A stretch of DNA of 64,000 bases from Campylobacter concisus (GTDB lineage: Bacteria; Campylobacterota; Campylobacteria; Campylobacterales; Campylobacteraceae), in NCBI RefSeq assembly GCF_002913715.1, contig NZ_PPCE01000004.1, positions 1 through 64,000 of the forward strand, given 5' to 3'. A program made the translations under genes and the position numbers. The notes beneath the pieces were generated by a model. It searched no databases. It was not told the origin of the DNA and saw nothing but the letters and a program-made list of their open reading frames with translations. Positions 36,933-45,098 of the stretch are shown piece after piece; positions within the stretch are counted from its first letter, which is position 1, and every line of letters starts with the position of its first letter.

Positions 36933-39047
36933 ATGAAAAGCTTAATCATCGTGGAATCTCCCGCAAAAGCAAAGACTATCAAAAACTTCCTAGACAAAAG
37001 CTACAACGTCATCGCCTCAAAAGGTCACATCAGAGACCTGCCAAAAACAAGCTTTGGCATCAAGATAGAGGATGATAAATTTACCCCAGAGTACCGCATC
37101 AGCAGTGATCACTCCGCTATTGTAAAAGAGATAAAAGAACTCGCCAAAGCTGCAGATGAAATTTATCTCGCGACCGATGAGGATAGAGAGGGTGAGGCGA
37201 TCGCGTTTCATATCGCAAATGCTATCGGCAAAGAGCCAACCAGTCTGCCTCGCATTGTCTTTCACGAGATCACCAAAAGCGCCATACAAAACGCTCTAAA
37301 AAGCCCAAGACACGTCGATATGAACAGCGTCAATGCCCAGCAAACAAGGCGCTTACTTGACCGTATCGTTGGCTACAAGCTAAGCCCGCTTTTAAATTTA
37401 AAGATACAAAAAGGCTTAAGCGCTGGACGTGTGCAAAGTGCGGCGCTAAAAATAATAGTAGATCGCGAGCGTGAAATTCAGGCATTTAAGCCAGTTGAAT
37501 ACTACACTATCGACACCGTTTTTAAAAAAGATCTAGACGCTGAGCTAGTTAAATTTGAAAACCAAAAGATCGAGAAGCTAACCATCCAAAATCCAGACCG
37601 CGCAAAATATATCATTGAAAATTTACAAAATGAGAAATTTAGCGTCCGTGAGATCGAGAGCAAGGATAGAAAGATCCAGCCAAGCCCGCCATTTATGACC
37701 TCAACGCTTCAGCAAAGTGCGAGCAACCGCCTTGGCTTTAGCCCTAAAAAGACGATGATGATCGCACAAAGCCTCTATGAGGGCGTGCAAACAAACGAAG
37801 GCTTCATGGGTGCGATCACCTACATGAGAACGGATAGCTTAAATTTAGCCAAAGAGGCCGTCGCAGCCGCTAGAGAGCATATCCTTCAAAACTACGGCAA
37901 AGAGTATCTGCCAGCCAAAGCGATAAGCTACACGACAAGCTCAAAAGGCGCGCAAGAAGCCCACGAGGCGATCCGCCCTACAAATTTAAACTTCACACCA
38001 CAAATAGCGGCTAAATTTTTAGAAAAAGACGCGCTCAAACTCTACACACTCATCTACAATAGATTTTTAGCCTGCCAAATGAGCGCATGTGTGAGCCAAA
38101 CGCAAAACGTCTATGTTGCAAGCGAAAAAGGCGAGTTTAAGATAAGCGGTAGAAAAGTGCTATTTGACGGCTTTTATAAGGTTTATGGCGAACTTGATAA
38201 AGATAAAATTTTGCCAAATTTAAAAAAAGGCGACGAGATGAGCTTGCAAAGCATAAAAAGCACGCAAAATTTCACCGAGCCACCAGCCAGGTACTCAGAA
38301 GCTGGACTTGTTAAAAAGTTAGAGAGTCTAGGCATCGGCCGCCCAAGTACCTACGCACCGACTATCACACTGCTAACTTCAAGAGACTACGTGAGGGTCG
38401 AGAAAAAGCAGCTCATACCAAACGAGATCGCATTTAGCATGATAGGCGTTTTGGAGGAGCACTTTAGCAACATTGTCGATAGTGAATTTACTTCACATCT
38501 TGAAGAAAAGCTCGATGAGATCGCACTTGACAAGGCTGATTGGCAAAAGGTGCTAAGCGACTTTTACTATCCATTTATGGGAAAAATTAGCGCTGGCAAA
38601 ACTGGTATAAAAAGTCTAAAAACAGCCACTCCGATCGGCGAGAAGTGCCCAGAGTGCGGAAGCGAGCTAGTGCTTAGAAAAGGCAGATACGGTGAATTTA
38701 TAGCTTGCTCAAATTTCCCAAAATGTAAATACTCAAGAAACGTCGCAAAAGATAATGAAAAGAGCGCAGGAACTGGCACTGCAACGGCAGCTAAGCCGAA
38801 ACGCGATCTTAAAAAGCTTGACGTGCCATGTCCAAAATGTGGCGGCGAGATCGTCGAGAGATTTAGCAGGCGCGGTAAATTTTATGGATGTGCCAACTAT
38901 CCAAAATGCGACTTCGTCTCAAACTACGAGCCAGTTGAGCAAAAATGCAACGAATGTGGCGGCGATATGATCAAAAAAGAGCTTAAAAAAGGCACATTTA
39001 TAGAGTGCACAAAATGTAAGAAAAAGACGCTTATTTCTGAAAACTAA
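36933..39047 (+). CDS. topA: DNA topoisomerase I
   Basis: This 704-residue type IA topoisomerase relaxes negative supercoils. The Toprim domain begins SLIIVESPAKAKTI at 3-16 with the metal-binding ATDEDREGEAI near 79-89. The catalytic tyrosine is in AITYMRTDS, Tyr297. Three zinc-ribbon modules close the protein (CPECG near 571, CPKCG near 633, CNECG near 672), each with two more cysteines downstream. The full domain set is present. It is divergent from flagellin and is followed by non-coding and decayed sequence. Confidence 0.96.
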   Translation: MKSLIIVESPAKAKTIKNFLDKSYNVIASKGHIRDLPKTSFGIKIEDDKFTPEYRISSDHSAIVKEIKELAKAADEIYLATDEDREGEAIAFHIANAIGKEPTSLPRIVFHEITKSAIQNALKSPRHVDMNSVNAQQTRRLLDRIVGYKLSPLLNLKIQKGLSAGRVQSAALKIIVDREREIQAFKPVEYYTIDTVFKKDLDAELVKFENQKIEKLTIQNPDRAKYIIENLQNEKFSVREIESKDRKIQPSPPFMTSTLQQSASNRLGFSPKKTMMIAQSLYEGVQTNEGFMGAITYMRTDSLNLAKEAVAAAREHILQNYGKEYLPAKAISYTTSSKGAQEAHEAIRPTNLNFTPQIAAKFLEKDALKLYTLIYNRFLACQMSACVSQTQNVYVASEKGEFKISGRKVLFDGFYKVYGELDKDKILPNLKKGDEMSLQSIKSTQNFTEPPARYSEAGLVKKLESLGIGRPSTYAPTITLLTSRDYVRVEKKQLIPNEIAFSMIGVLEEHFSNIVDSEFTSHLEEKLDEIALDKADWQKVLSDFYYPFMGKISAGKTGIKSLKTATPIGEKCPECGSELVLRKGRYGEFIACSNFPKCKYSRNVAKDNEKSAGTGTATAAKPKRDLKKLDVPCPKCGGEIVERFSRRGKFYGCANYPKCDFVSNYEPVEQKCNECGGDMIKKELKKGTFIECTKCKKKTLISEN

Positions 39048-39087
39048 AAATTTCTAGCCAAATTTGAGCCCCTTGAGCCTAAATTTG

Positions 39088-39297
39088 GCTTTTATAAATT
39101 TGGGCTTCAAATACCTGATACCACCGCTAAGCTTAGACAGCATAAAGGGCAAAAACCTCGTCATCAACTACACTTAGTCAGATGGTAGCTTCACATCGTA
39201 GCACCCACTTTTTGGACTTTTTGATGAGCTTAGCGCTTTGTCAAATTTAAAAACTGGTCTTTTAAAAGAGAGAGCGGAAATTTACAATAGAAAGTAA
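39088..39297 (+). pseudogene. Short degenerate coding remnant after topA, unidentified
   Basis: One frame from about 39088 to a TAA at 39295-39297 reads as protein-like sequence with the region's normal codon use (IPPLSLDSIKGKNLVINYT, then DGSF, then HPLFGLFDELSALSNLKTG). It is broken by TAG codons at 39175-39177 and about 39196-39198 and has no start. I do not recognise the family. Composition, the long protein-like frame and the KERAEIYNRK end suggest the C-terminal part of a lost gene. Confidence 0.5.
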
Positions 39298-39637
39298 TGT
39301 CATAAAATTTAAATTTTTCGCATAGCTTTTAATAAATTTATATCTTGGAGAAATTTTAAAATTTATAGATATACGAACGCATGCAGTGCAAAATCGCTAT
39401 CACATGCACTTCTAACGTGCAAAGAGCTTAGATGATTAAAGGGGATAAGGGGACGGCTCTTGGCTTCGCTAGCTCGCAGCTGCAAACAGACCGTAACTCA
39501 AGCCCCTTTGCCCCCCCCTTTTTTTTGAATAAAAATAAATTTATACATTTCATCAAACTATTTTTGCAAATTCATAAATCATCCTACTTAAATTTTAAAC
39601 CTACCAAAGCTATAATACGCCCCAAAAAGGATGAAAA
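39298..39637. other. Intergenic region between the decayed remnant and bioB
   Basis: This is 340 bases with no gene. The first 80 bases are AT-rich with palindromic AAATTT motifs. The rest is a copy of the hairpin repeat (39378-39526), then an AT-rich bioB leader with AAGGATG before the start codon. Together with the preceding remnant the topA-bioB gap is 590 bases. Confidence 0.6.
39378..39526 (+). repeat. Structured intergenic repeat, copy A
   Basis: The unit starts CGCATGCAGTGC, continues after 12 bases with CATGCACTT and AACGTGC, then has AAAGGGGATAAGGGGACGGC. After a longer variable loop it ends CCGTAACTCAAGCCCC and a tract of eight C and eight T. The G-rich and C-rich arms can pair with a small internal loop. 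Copy B lies exactly 1500 bases downstream in the same orientation; between them are bioB and crcB. It may act as a terminator or be a small mobile or REP-like element. Confidence 0.8.
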
Positions 39638-40477
39638 ATGAAAACAATTATGCTCTGTGCGATATGCTCAGTCACTCAAGGAAACTGCGCCGAGGACTGC
39701 GCTTATTGCACGCAAAGTGCCAAAGCTGGCGCTGATATCACGAAATTTAAAGAAAAAAGCGTGCAGCAGGTGGTGGACGAAGCCAAAATGGCTTATAAAA
39801 ACCACGCTCTTGGCTTTTGTTTAGTCACAAGTGGTGCTAGGCTGAATGACAAAAAGACCGACTACATCGTCTCTTTAGCAAAGGTAGTGCATAAAGAAGT
39901 ACCAAATTTGATGCTCATCGCATGTAACGGTATGGCAACTTACGAGCAGCTTAGCGAGCTTAAAAAGGCTGGCGTTTTTAGTTACAACCACAACCTTGAA
40001 ACAAGCCGAGAATTTTTCCCAAAAATTTGTAAAACTCACACTTGGGACGAGAGATATCAGACAAATTTAGATGCAAAAAGAGCTGGGCTCATGCTTTGTA
40101 CTGGTGGTATTTACGGCGTTGGCGAGAGCGAGGCTGATAGGGTGAGCCTTAGAGCTAGTTTAAAAGAGCTTGAGCCATTTTCGTCACCGATAAATTTTTT
40201 CATTAAAAATGAAGCTCTAAGTCTAGATCTGCCTCCTCTTAGTGCGGATAAGGCCCTAAAAATAGTGCGCGACACCAAAAGTGCCCTACCAGAAACTAGA
40301 GTCATGATAGCTGGCGGCAGAGAGAAAATTTTAGGCGATAGACAATACGAGATCTTTGAAAATGGCGCCGATGCGATCGTCATTGGCGACTATCTCACCG
40401 CAAAAGGCGAGAAAGCTAGCAAGGATATCGAGGAGCTTACAAAGCGCGGTTTTAGCTTCGCTAGTATCTGTCACTAA
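39638..40477 (+). CDS. bioB: Biotin synthase
   Basis: This 279-residue radical SAM enzyme inserts sulfur into dethiobiotin, the last step of biotin synthesis. The [4Fe-4S] motif CAEDCAYC is at about 17-24. TSGARLND near 64, YNHNLETS near 115 and GGIYGVGES near 157 are characteristic. It is the short form usual in epsilonproteobacteria (most BioB are 310-350 residues). The other bio genes are absent from the window. Its TAA stop overlaps the crcB ATG (TAATG). The pair is bracketed by two copies of the hairpin repeat. Confidence 0.93.
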   Translation: MKTIMLCAICSVTQGNCAEDCAYCTQSAKAGADITKFKEKSVQQVVDEAKMAYKNHALGFCLVTSGARLNDKKTDYIVSLAKVVHKEVPNLMLIACNGMATYEQLSELKKAGVFSYNHNLETSREFFPKICKTHTWDERYQTNLDAKRAGLMLCTGGIYGVGESEADRVSLRASLKELEPFSSPINFFIKNEALSLDLPPLSADKALKIVRDTKSALPETRVMIAGGREKILGDRQYEIFENGADAIVIGDYLTAKGEKASKDIEELTKRGFSFASICH

Positions 40478-40830
40478 TGCTTGTAAATTTACTTTTCGCA
40501 GGGCTTGGAGGCTTTATCGGAGCTGGATGCAGGTTCTTAGCTGGTGAGCTGCTAAAATTTAGCCACTTTCCGCTAGCTACGCTTGGCGTAAATGTGCTTG
40601 GCAGCTTCATTATCGGCGTATTATTTTGTCTAAATTTAAGCCAAAGCGCAAGAGTATTTTTGGTCGTTGGCATACTTGGCGGCTTTACCACATTTTCAAG
40701 CTTTAGCCTTGATAGCGTGAAATTTTTACTAGAAGGCGAGCTGGTAAAAGGCTTTTTAAATATCTTTTTAAACCTTGTTTTTTGCCTACTTGCAAGCTAT
40801 TTTGGCATTTTGCTTGGCAAGAGTTTATGA
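40477..40830 (+). CDS. crcB: Fluoride exporter CrcB/Fluc
   Basis: This 117-residue inner-membrane channel has four hydrophobic helices and exports fluoride. GGFIGAGCRFLAGE at about 10-23, the conserved NVLGSFIIGVLF near 38, and GGFTTFSSFSLD near 69-80 (pore phenylalanines and Na+ site) are all present. It overlaps bioB by one base, so it is translated from the same mRNA. No fluoride riboswitch is recognisable upstream of bioB. Confidence 0.94.
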   Translation: MLVNLLFAGLGGFIGAGCRFLAGELLKFSHFPLATLGVNVLGSFIIGVLFCLNLSQSARVFLVVGILGGFTTFSSFSLDSVKFLLEGELVKGFLNIFLNLVFCLLASYFGILLGKSL

Positions 40831-40877
40831 GAGTTTGCAAATTTAATAGAGCTTAAATTTTGCTAGATTTTCTTAAT

Positions 40878-40992
40878 CGCATGCAGTGCTTTAGCACCAT
40901 TGCATGCACTTTGAACGTGCGAGGGGATTGGGGGATTTAAAAAGGGGGATAAGGGGACGGCTTCGTAACTCGAGTCCCCTTGTCTCCCTTTT
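40878..40992 (+). repeat. Structured intergenic repeat, copy B, with a 19-bp hairpin
   Basis: It shares with copy A the CGCATGCAGTGC start, GCATGCACTT, AACGTGC, GGGGATAAGGGGACGGC and CGTAACTCGAG blocks. The arms 40940-40958 and 40974-40992 pair over 19 bp with two G-T pairs, around a 15-base loop, and the 3' arm ends TTTT. The loop is 31 bases shorter than in copy A, so the loop varies while the stem is kept. It lies downstream of crcB where a terminator is expected. Confidence 0.85.
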
Positions 40993-41033
40993 GAATAAAA
41001 GAACCTAAAAACAAAAAAGTCTGTATTTTTAAA

Positions 41034-41129
41034 AATAGAATTTTACTATTGCGAAAATTTTAAAATTCTATTCACTCGCAAGAATTGACTACTGATTTTA
41101 GGTCTCGCAAAGCTTGCCACTAAAATCAG
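41034..41129. repeat. Two consecutive inverted repeats
   Basis: AATAGAATTTTA (41034-41045) and its exact complement (41061-41072) give a 12-bp stem. CTGATTTTAG (41092-41101) and its exact complement (41120-41129) give a 10-bp stem whose 18-base loop contains a further GCAA-AGC-TTGC hairpin. They lie between convergent genes; function is unknown. Confidence 0.7.
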
Positions 41130-41214
41130 AGCCGAAATTACTCGTTCATGAAATTTTAAAATTTACTTGACGCTTATCTAACTTGATAAATAAAAATTTG
41201 TCGTAGTTTTTAAT

Positions 41215-41240
41215 CGCATGCAGTGCAAAACATGCCACAT
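41215..41240 (+). repeat. Structured intergenic repeat, truncated copy C
   Basis: CGCATGCAGTGCAAAA at 41215-41230 repeats the first 16 bases of copy A exactly and then diverges after CATGCCAC. The G-rich hairpin is absent. It abuts the 3' end of the minus-strand gene that follows. Confidence 0.65.
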
Positions 41241-41248
41241 CCACCTTT

Positions 41249-41731
41249 TTACCTAGCTTCTACCTTTGGCATCTGAAGCATAAAATTTCTAGCTTCACTT
41301 AAAAGTACAGGCTTAAGCCCATCTACCAGAGTTTTTGGATCATAAATTCTCTCATATGAAAGTATTAAGACTCCATCTTTTTTAAGTAAAAAGTGGATTA
41401 TTTCTATATTTTTACTGCTAGTTTTATCTTTTATGAGAGCTAAAATTTGATCATTCTCTTCGCTATAAAGCACTTCTTTAGCCTCTTTTATCTTCTTTTT
41501 TAGCTCAACAAGCATACTTTCACTTTTTATATTTTTGTCAAATTTCACTCTAAAGCTTACAAAATGCTCATCAAAATTTTCATTTTTTAAAAAGTAAAAG
41601 CTCTCATCTTTGGCTGTATTTTTCTTATAAAAAACGCTTCCATCAAATTTAAAACTTTGAACCAAACTTAGCTCGTCTGCAAAGCCAAAAATTCCAAAAA
41701 ACATCAAGGCAAAAAATAGAAATTTACGCAT
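41249..41731 (-). CDS. Hypothetical periplasmic protein
   Basis: I do not recognise a family. The 160-residue product begins with a signal peptide (MRKFLFFALMFFGIFGFA, cleavage about residue 18) and continues as a charged, Lys/Glu-rich soluble protein without cysteines or membrane segments. The ATG at 41729-41731 with GGAG upstream is chosen because a signal peptide follows immediately; the open frame extends 30 codons further without such support. It is transcribed divergently from the antiporter gene. Confidence 0.75.
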   Translation of the reverse strand: MRKFLFFALMFFGIFGFADELSLVQSFKFDGSVFYKKNTAKDESFYFLKNENFDEHFVSFRVKFDKNIKSESMLVELKKKIKEAKEVLYSEENDQILALIKDKTSSKNIEIIHFLLKKDGVLILSYERIYDPKTLVDGLKPVLLSEARNFMLQMPKVEAR

Positions 41732-41848
41732 AAATTTGCACTCCAAATTTTTAAAAATTTGTCGCCATTTTGCCCAAAAGTCGCTTAGCTTAATCAAAAA
41801 ATAACAAAGCTTTTTATACAATCAAACATTTTTAATTTAAGGATCTTT

Positions 41849-43012
41849 TTGCAGTTACATCAAGCTAGCGAGCTTAGTATTCTTGTCGTTTTGGCATTTA
41901 TCGTCTTTGCTTCGCCTTATATTTCTAAAATTTTACGCATTCCTGTCGCTCCTGCTGAGATAATACTTGGAGCACTGGCTAGCTACATCGGGCTTGTCGG
42001 CGAGAATGAGATGTTTAAGCTAATTAGCGAAGTTGGCTTTTTCTTTTTGATGTTTCTAGCTGGCATGGAGATCGATCTTAGAATGCTTATAAACATTGAC
42101 CGCAAAATTTTACGTCTGGGGCTTATCTATCTTGCCCTCATCTACTCGCTAGCAACTGCACTTACGTTTAGTTTTGATCTTAGTTTGCTCTATATTATCA
42201 TTATCCCAATAATGGCCGTTGGTATGATATTTACGCTATTTAAAGAGTATGGCAGAGATGTGAAATGGCTAAATTTAAGCATGCTTATTGCAACTATTGG
42301 TGAGCTTATAAGCATTACGCTTTTGACATTTATAGCAGCCTATTTGCAGTTTGGAGCTAGTATAAATTTATGGCTAACGATTGGCTATTTGATCTTATTT
42401 TTAGCTATCAGTGTGCTTAGCTTTAAAATTTTAGATGTGCTTTTTTGGTGGTATCCTGGGCTTAAAGTGATCCTTATGCCACACTACGATAAGGATGAAA
42501 AAGATATTAGGCTAAGCATTGCGGTATTTTTTTCGATGATTGCACTCATGCTTTATTTGAATTTAGAAGTTGCCTTTGGCGCGTTTATCGCAGGTATGTT
42601 TATAGCTACATTTTTTGATCATAAAAAAGACTTGCCACACAAGCTTTCAAGCTTTGGATTTGGATTTTTGGTACCGATATTTTTTATACACATAGGCTCA
42701 ACCTTTAAACTCTCAAGCCTAAGCTCAAATGAAGTGATAAAAGATGCTATTTTTATATTTTGTGCGATGCTTACCACAAGGCTTTTTTCAAGTGTGTTAT
42801 TTGTAGGAAAATTAGGATTTAAGGGGATATTTTTGTTTTCTCTCTCACAATCCATGCCGCTAACACTTCTAGTAGCAGTTGCTACTATCGCACACAGATC
42901 AGGTGAGATAAGTGATTATTCTTACTCATCTTTTATCCTAGCAAGCCTAGCTCAAGCTATAATAGGGACAATAATTATAAAATTTCTAATGCAATCAAGA
43001 AGTAAGGAGTAA
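41849..43012 (+). CDS. Cation:proton antiporter (CPA2, Kef-like)
   Basis: This 387-residue inner-membrane protein has about 12 hydrophobic segments and belongs to the Na+/H+ exchanger family of CPA2. PVAPAEIILGALASYIG near 33-49 and FFFLMFLAGMEIDL near 69-82 are the family motifs. It lacks the cytoplasmic TrkA-N domain of KefB/KefC, so it is a simple antiporter for Na+ or K+. TTG at 41849 is the start, with AAGGAT upstream. It is followed 2 bases later by gltA. Confidence 0.9.
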   Translation: MQLHQASELSILVVLAFIVFASPYISKILRIPVAPAEIILGALASYIGLVGENEMFKLISEVGFFFLMFLAGMEIDLRMLINIDRKILRLGLIYLALIYSLATALTFSFDLSLLYIIIIPIMAVGMIFTLFKEYGRDVKWLNLSMLIATIGELISITLLTFIAAYLQFGASINLWLTIGYLILFLAISVLSFKILDVLFWWYPGLKVILMPHYDKDEKDIRLSIAVFFSMIALMLYLNLEVAFGAFIAGMFIATFFDHKKDLPHKLSSFGFGFLVPIFFIHIGSTFKLSSLSSNEVIKDAIFIFCAMLTTRLFSSVLFVGKLGFKGIFLFSLSQSMPLTLLVAVATIAHRSGEISDYSYSSFILASLAQAIIGTIIIKFLMQSRSKE

Positions 43013-43014
43013 AA

Positions 43015-44292
43015 ATGCCATCAAATACAGCTACGCTAACTGATAACAGAACCGGCAAGAGTTACGAGTTTCCTATACTAAAAGGCACTATGGGACCTGA
43101 CGTGATAGACATCTCGACATTTTTTAGTGATACTGGAATGTTTACTTTTGACAGAGGTTATACTTCAACTGCGATGTGTCGCTCAGCGATAACTTATATA
43201 GACGGCTTAAAAGGCGAACTAATGTATAGAGGTTATGATATCGCGTATTTGGCCGAAAATAAGACATTTTTAGACGTGGCATATTTACTCTTAAACAAAG
43301 AGATTCCAACAAATGATCAGTATATAAATTTTAAAACCGAGCTTAAAAAAAGAAGCTTTATACATGAAGGCATGATGAAGCTATTTGACGCATTTCCAGA
43401 TAAGGCGCACCCTATGGCGATATTGCAAGCAGCAGTCTCAGCCCTAAGTGCCTTTTACTCAGATCACCTAAATATGGATAAACCTGAAGAGTATCACGAG
43501 ATGGCTATGCGTATAATCGCTAAAATTCCAACGATCGCGGCCTTTAGTTACCGCTACTCACGCGGACTTCCTATCATCTATCCAAATTTAGATCGTGGCT
43601 TTACTGAAAATTTCCTCTACATGATGAGGGGCTATCCATATGAGCATGTCGATCTTAAGCCTATCGAGATCAAGGCACTTGACACGGTCTTTATGCTGCA
43701 CGCAGATCACGAGCAAAATGCTTCAACAACGACTGTTAGAACCGTTGGCTCAACGCACGCTCACCCATACGCATGTATAAGTGCGGGCATCGGCGCACTT
43801 TGGGGCTGGGCTCACGGCGGGGCAAACGAGGGAGTTATACGTCAGCTTGAAGAGATAGGCTCTGTAGCAAATGTCGATAGATACATCGCTAGAGCAAAGG
43901 ATAAAAATGATCCATTTAGGCTAATGGGCTTTGGCCACAGGGTCTATAAAAATTTTGATCCTCGCGCAAAAGTGCTCAAAAAAATGAGAGATCAACTCAT
44001 GGACGAGATAGGCATCAACTCAGAGCTTATTAAAATCGCAAACCGCATAGAAGAGATCGCGCTAAATGATGACTATTTTGTGAGTAGAAATTTATATCCA
44101 AATGTTGATTTTCACTCAGGGCTCATCCTAAAGGCGCTTGGCATACCAAATAATATGTTTGCCGTCATCTTCGTCATCGGCAGGACTCCAGGCTGGATCA
44201 GTCAGTGGATCGAGCTAAAAGAGCAAGACACGATAAAGATAGTCCGCCCAAGACAGCTTTATGTTGGAGAGACAAACAGAACACCAAAATGA
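43015..44292 (+). CDS. gltA: Citrate synthase
   Basis: This 425-residue type II (hexameric) citrate synthase condenses oxaloacetate with acetyl-CoA. The catalytic histidine regions HADHEQNAST near 224-233 and GFGHRVYKNFDPRA near 303-316 are intact, as is WGWAHGGANEG near 262. The acetyl-CoA may derive from the NifJ reaction. Its stop overlaps the cysQ start as ATGA, so the two are in one operon. Confidence 0.96.
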   Translation: MPSNTATLTDNRTGKSYEFPILKGTMGPDVIDISTFFSDTGMFTFDRGYTSTAMCRSAITYIDGLKGELMYRGYDIAYLAENKTFLDVAYLLLNKEIPTNDQYINFKTELKKRSFIHEGMMKLFDAFPDKAHPMAILQAAVSALSAFYSDHLNMDKPEEYHEMAMRIIAKIPTIAAFSYRYSRGLPIIYPNLDRGFTENFLYMMRGYPYEHVDLKPIEIKALDTVFMLHADHEQNASTTTVRTVGSTHAHPYACISAGIGALWGWAHGGANEGVIRQLEEIGSVANVDRYIARAKDKNDPFRLMGFGHRVYKNFDPRAKVLKKMRDQLMDEIGINSELIKIANRIEEIALNDDYFVSRNLYPNVDFHSGLILKALGIPNNMFAVIFVIGRTPGWISQWIELKEQDTIKIVRPRQLYVGETNRTPK

Positions 44293-45095
44293 GTGAGCTT
44301 CTAAATTTAGCTAAAAAAGCAGCCGTTAATGCTGGAGCGCAAATAATGAAATTTTACTCTGCAGATAATACGGCTCTTAAAGTCTGCCTAAAAGATGACA
44401 GCTCGCCACTAACTAGCGCTGATCTAGCTGCAAATGAAGCGATAATAAAAATTCTAAGCAAAAGTGGGATAAAAATTTGCTCTGAAGAGAGTATCTTGCA
44501 AGAAAGCGATAAAGACGAGTTTTGGCTCGTAGATCCTCTTGATGGCACGAAAGAATTTCTAGCTAGAAATGGCGAATTTTGCGTTTGCATAGCGCTTATA
44601 AAGAAAGCTAGACCGATGCTTGGCGTGATATTTATCCCAGTTAGTAAAGAGCTTTTTTACGTTGATGAAAATGGCGCTTTTAAAGAAATTTTAGATGACA
44701 ATGATGAAATCATAAAGAGAGTTGATTTAAATAAAAAAGATAAAAATTTAGACAATCTAATCTTTTCAAGTAGAAGAGGCGATGCCAAAGAGATAGAATT
44801 TATAGGACAGAGCTTAAATTTTGAGCAAAGGTGCATCGGCTCAGCCATAAAATTTTGCCGTTTGGTTGAATTTGGCGGAGCTTATTTGAGATTTGCCCCA
44901 AGCTACCTTTGGGACAATGCTGCAGGAGATGCGCTCGTAAATTTTTGTGGCGGAAAAGTATTTGACGCTAATAGCGGCAAAGAGATGAGCTACAAGCTTG
45001 CTAATTTAAAAAGTCCATTTTTCATAGCTCTCTCAAAAAACACACTAAATCTAAAAGATAAAATCACACAGCTATATAAGCAAAGTAAAATTTAA
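44289..45095 (+). CDS. cysQ: 3'(2'),5'-bisphosphate nucleotidase CysQ
   Basis: This 268-residue inositol-monophosphatase-family enzyme hydrolyses adenosine 3',5'-bisphosphate, a product of sulfate activation and of acyl-carrier-protein loading. DSSPLTSADLAAN near 38-50, the metal-binding DPLDGTKEFLARNGEF near 84-99 and the late LWDNAAGDAL near 216-225 are the hallmarks. The ATG at 44289 overlaps the gltA stop by 4 bases; a longer frame running back into gltA is only an overlap. It faces the methyltransferase gene 3 bases away. Confidence 0.92.
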   Translation: MSELLNLAKKAAVNAGAQIMKFYSADNTALKVCLKDDSSPLTSADLAANEAIIKILSKSGIKICSEESILQESDKDEFWLVDPLDGTKEFLARNGEFCVCIALIKKARPMLGVIFIPVSKELFYVDENGAFKEILDDNDEIIKRVDLNKKDKNLDNLIFSSRRGDAKEIEFIGQSLNFEQRCIGSAIKFCRLVEFGGAYLRFAPSYLWDNAAGDALVNFCGGKVFDANSGKEMSYKLANLKSPFFIALSKNTLNLKDKITQLYKQSKI

Positions 45096-45098
45096 ACC

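Larger units (their letters stand above)
40831..41248. other. Intergenic region after crcB, rich in inverted repeats
   Basis: This is 418 bases between convergent genes, without a gene. In order: repeat copy B (40878-40992), an AT-rich hairpin (41034-41072), a second hairpin (41092-41129), about 80 bases of AT-rich DNA, and a truncated repeat copy C (41215-41240) just before the stop codon of the minus-strand gene. Confidence 0.75.

Noticed and set aside
39511-39526. A run of eight C followed by eight T, resembling a phase-variable tract.
   Set aside because: It lies in the 3' arm of an intergenic hairpin repeat, not in or before a reading frame in a position to switch translation, and bioB starts over 110 bases away.
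39550-39637. Fluoride riboswitch before the bioB-crcB transcript.
   Set aside because: The leader is short and AT-rich, with no recognisable crcB-motif pseudoknot.
39638-40830. bioB-crcB as a composite transposon between repeats A and B.
   Set aside because: The repeats contain no coding capacity or terminal inverted repeats and no target duplication is visible; they are only direct repeats, so movement is possible but not supported.
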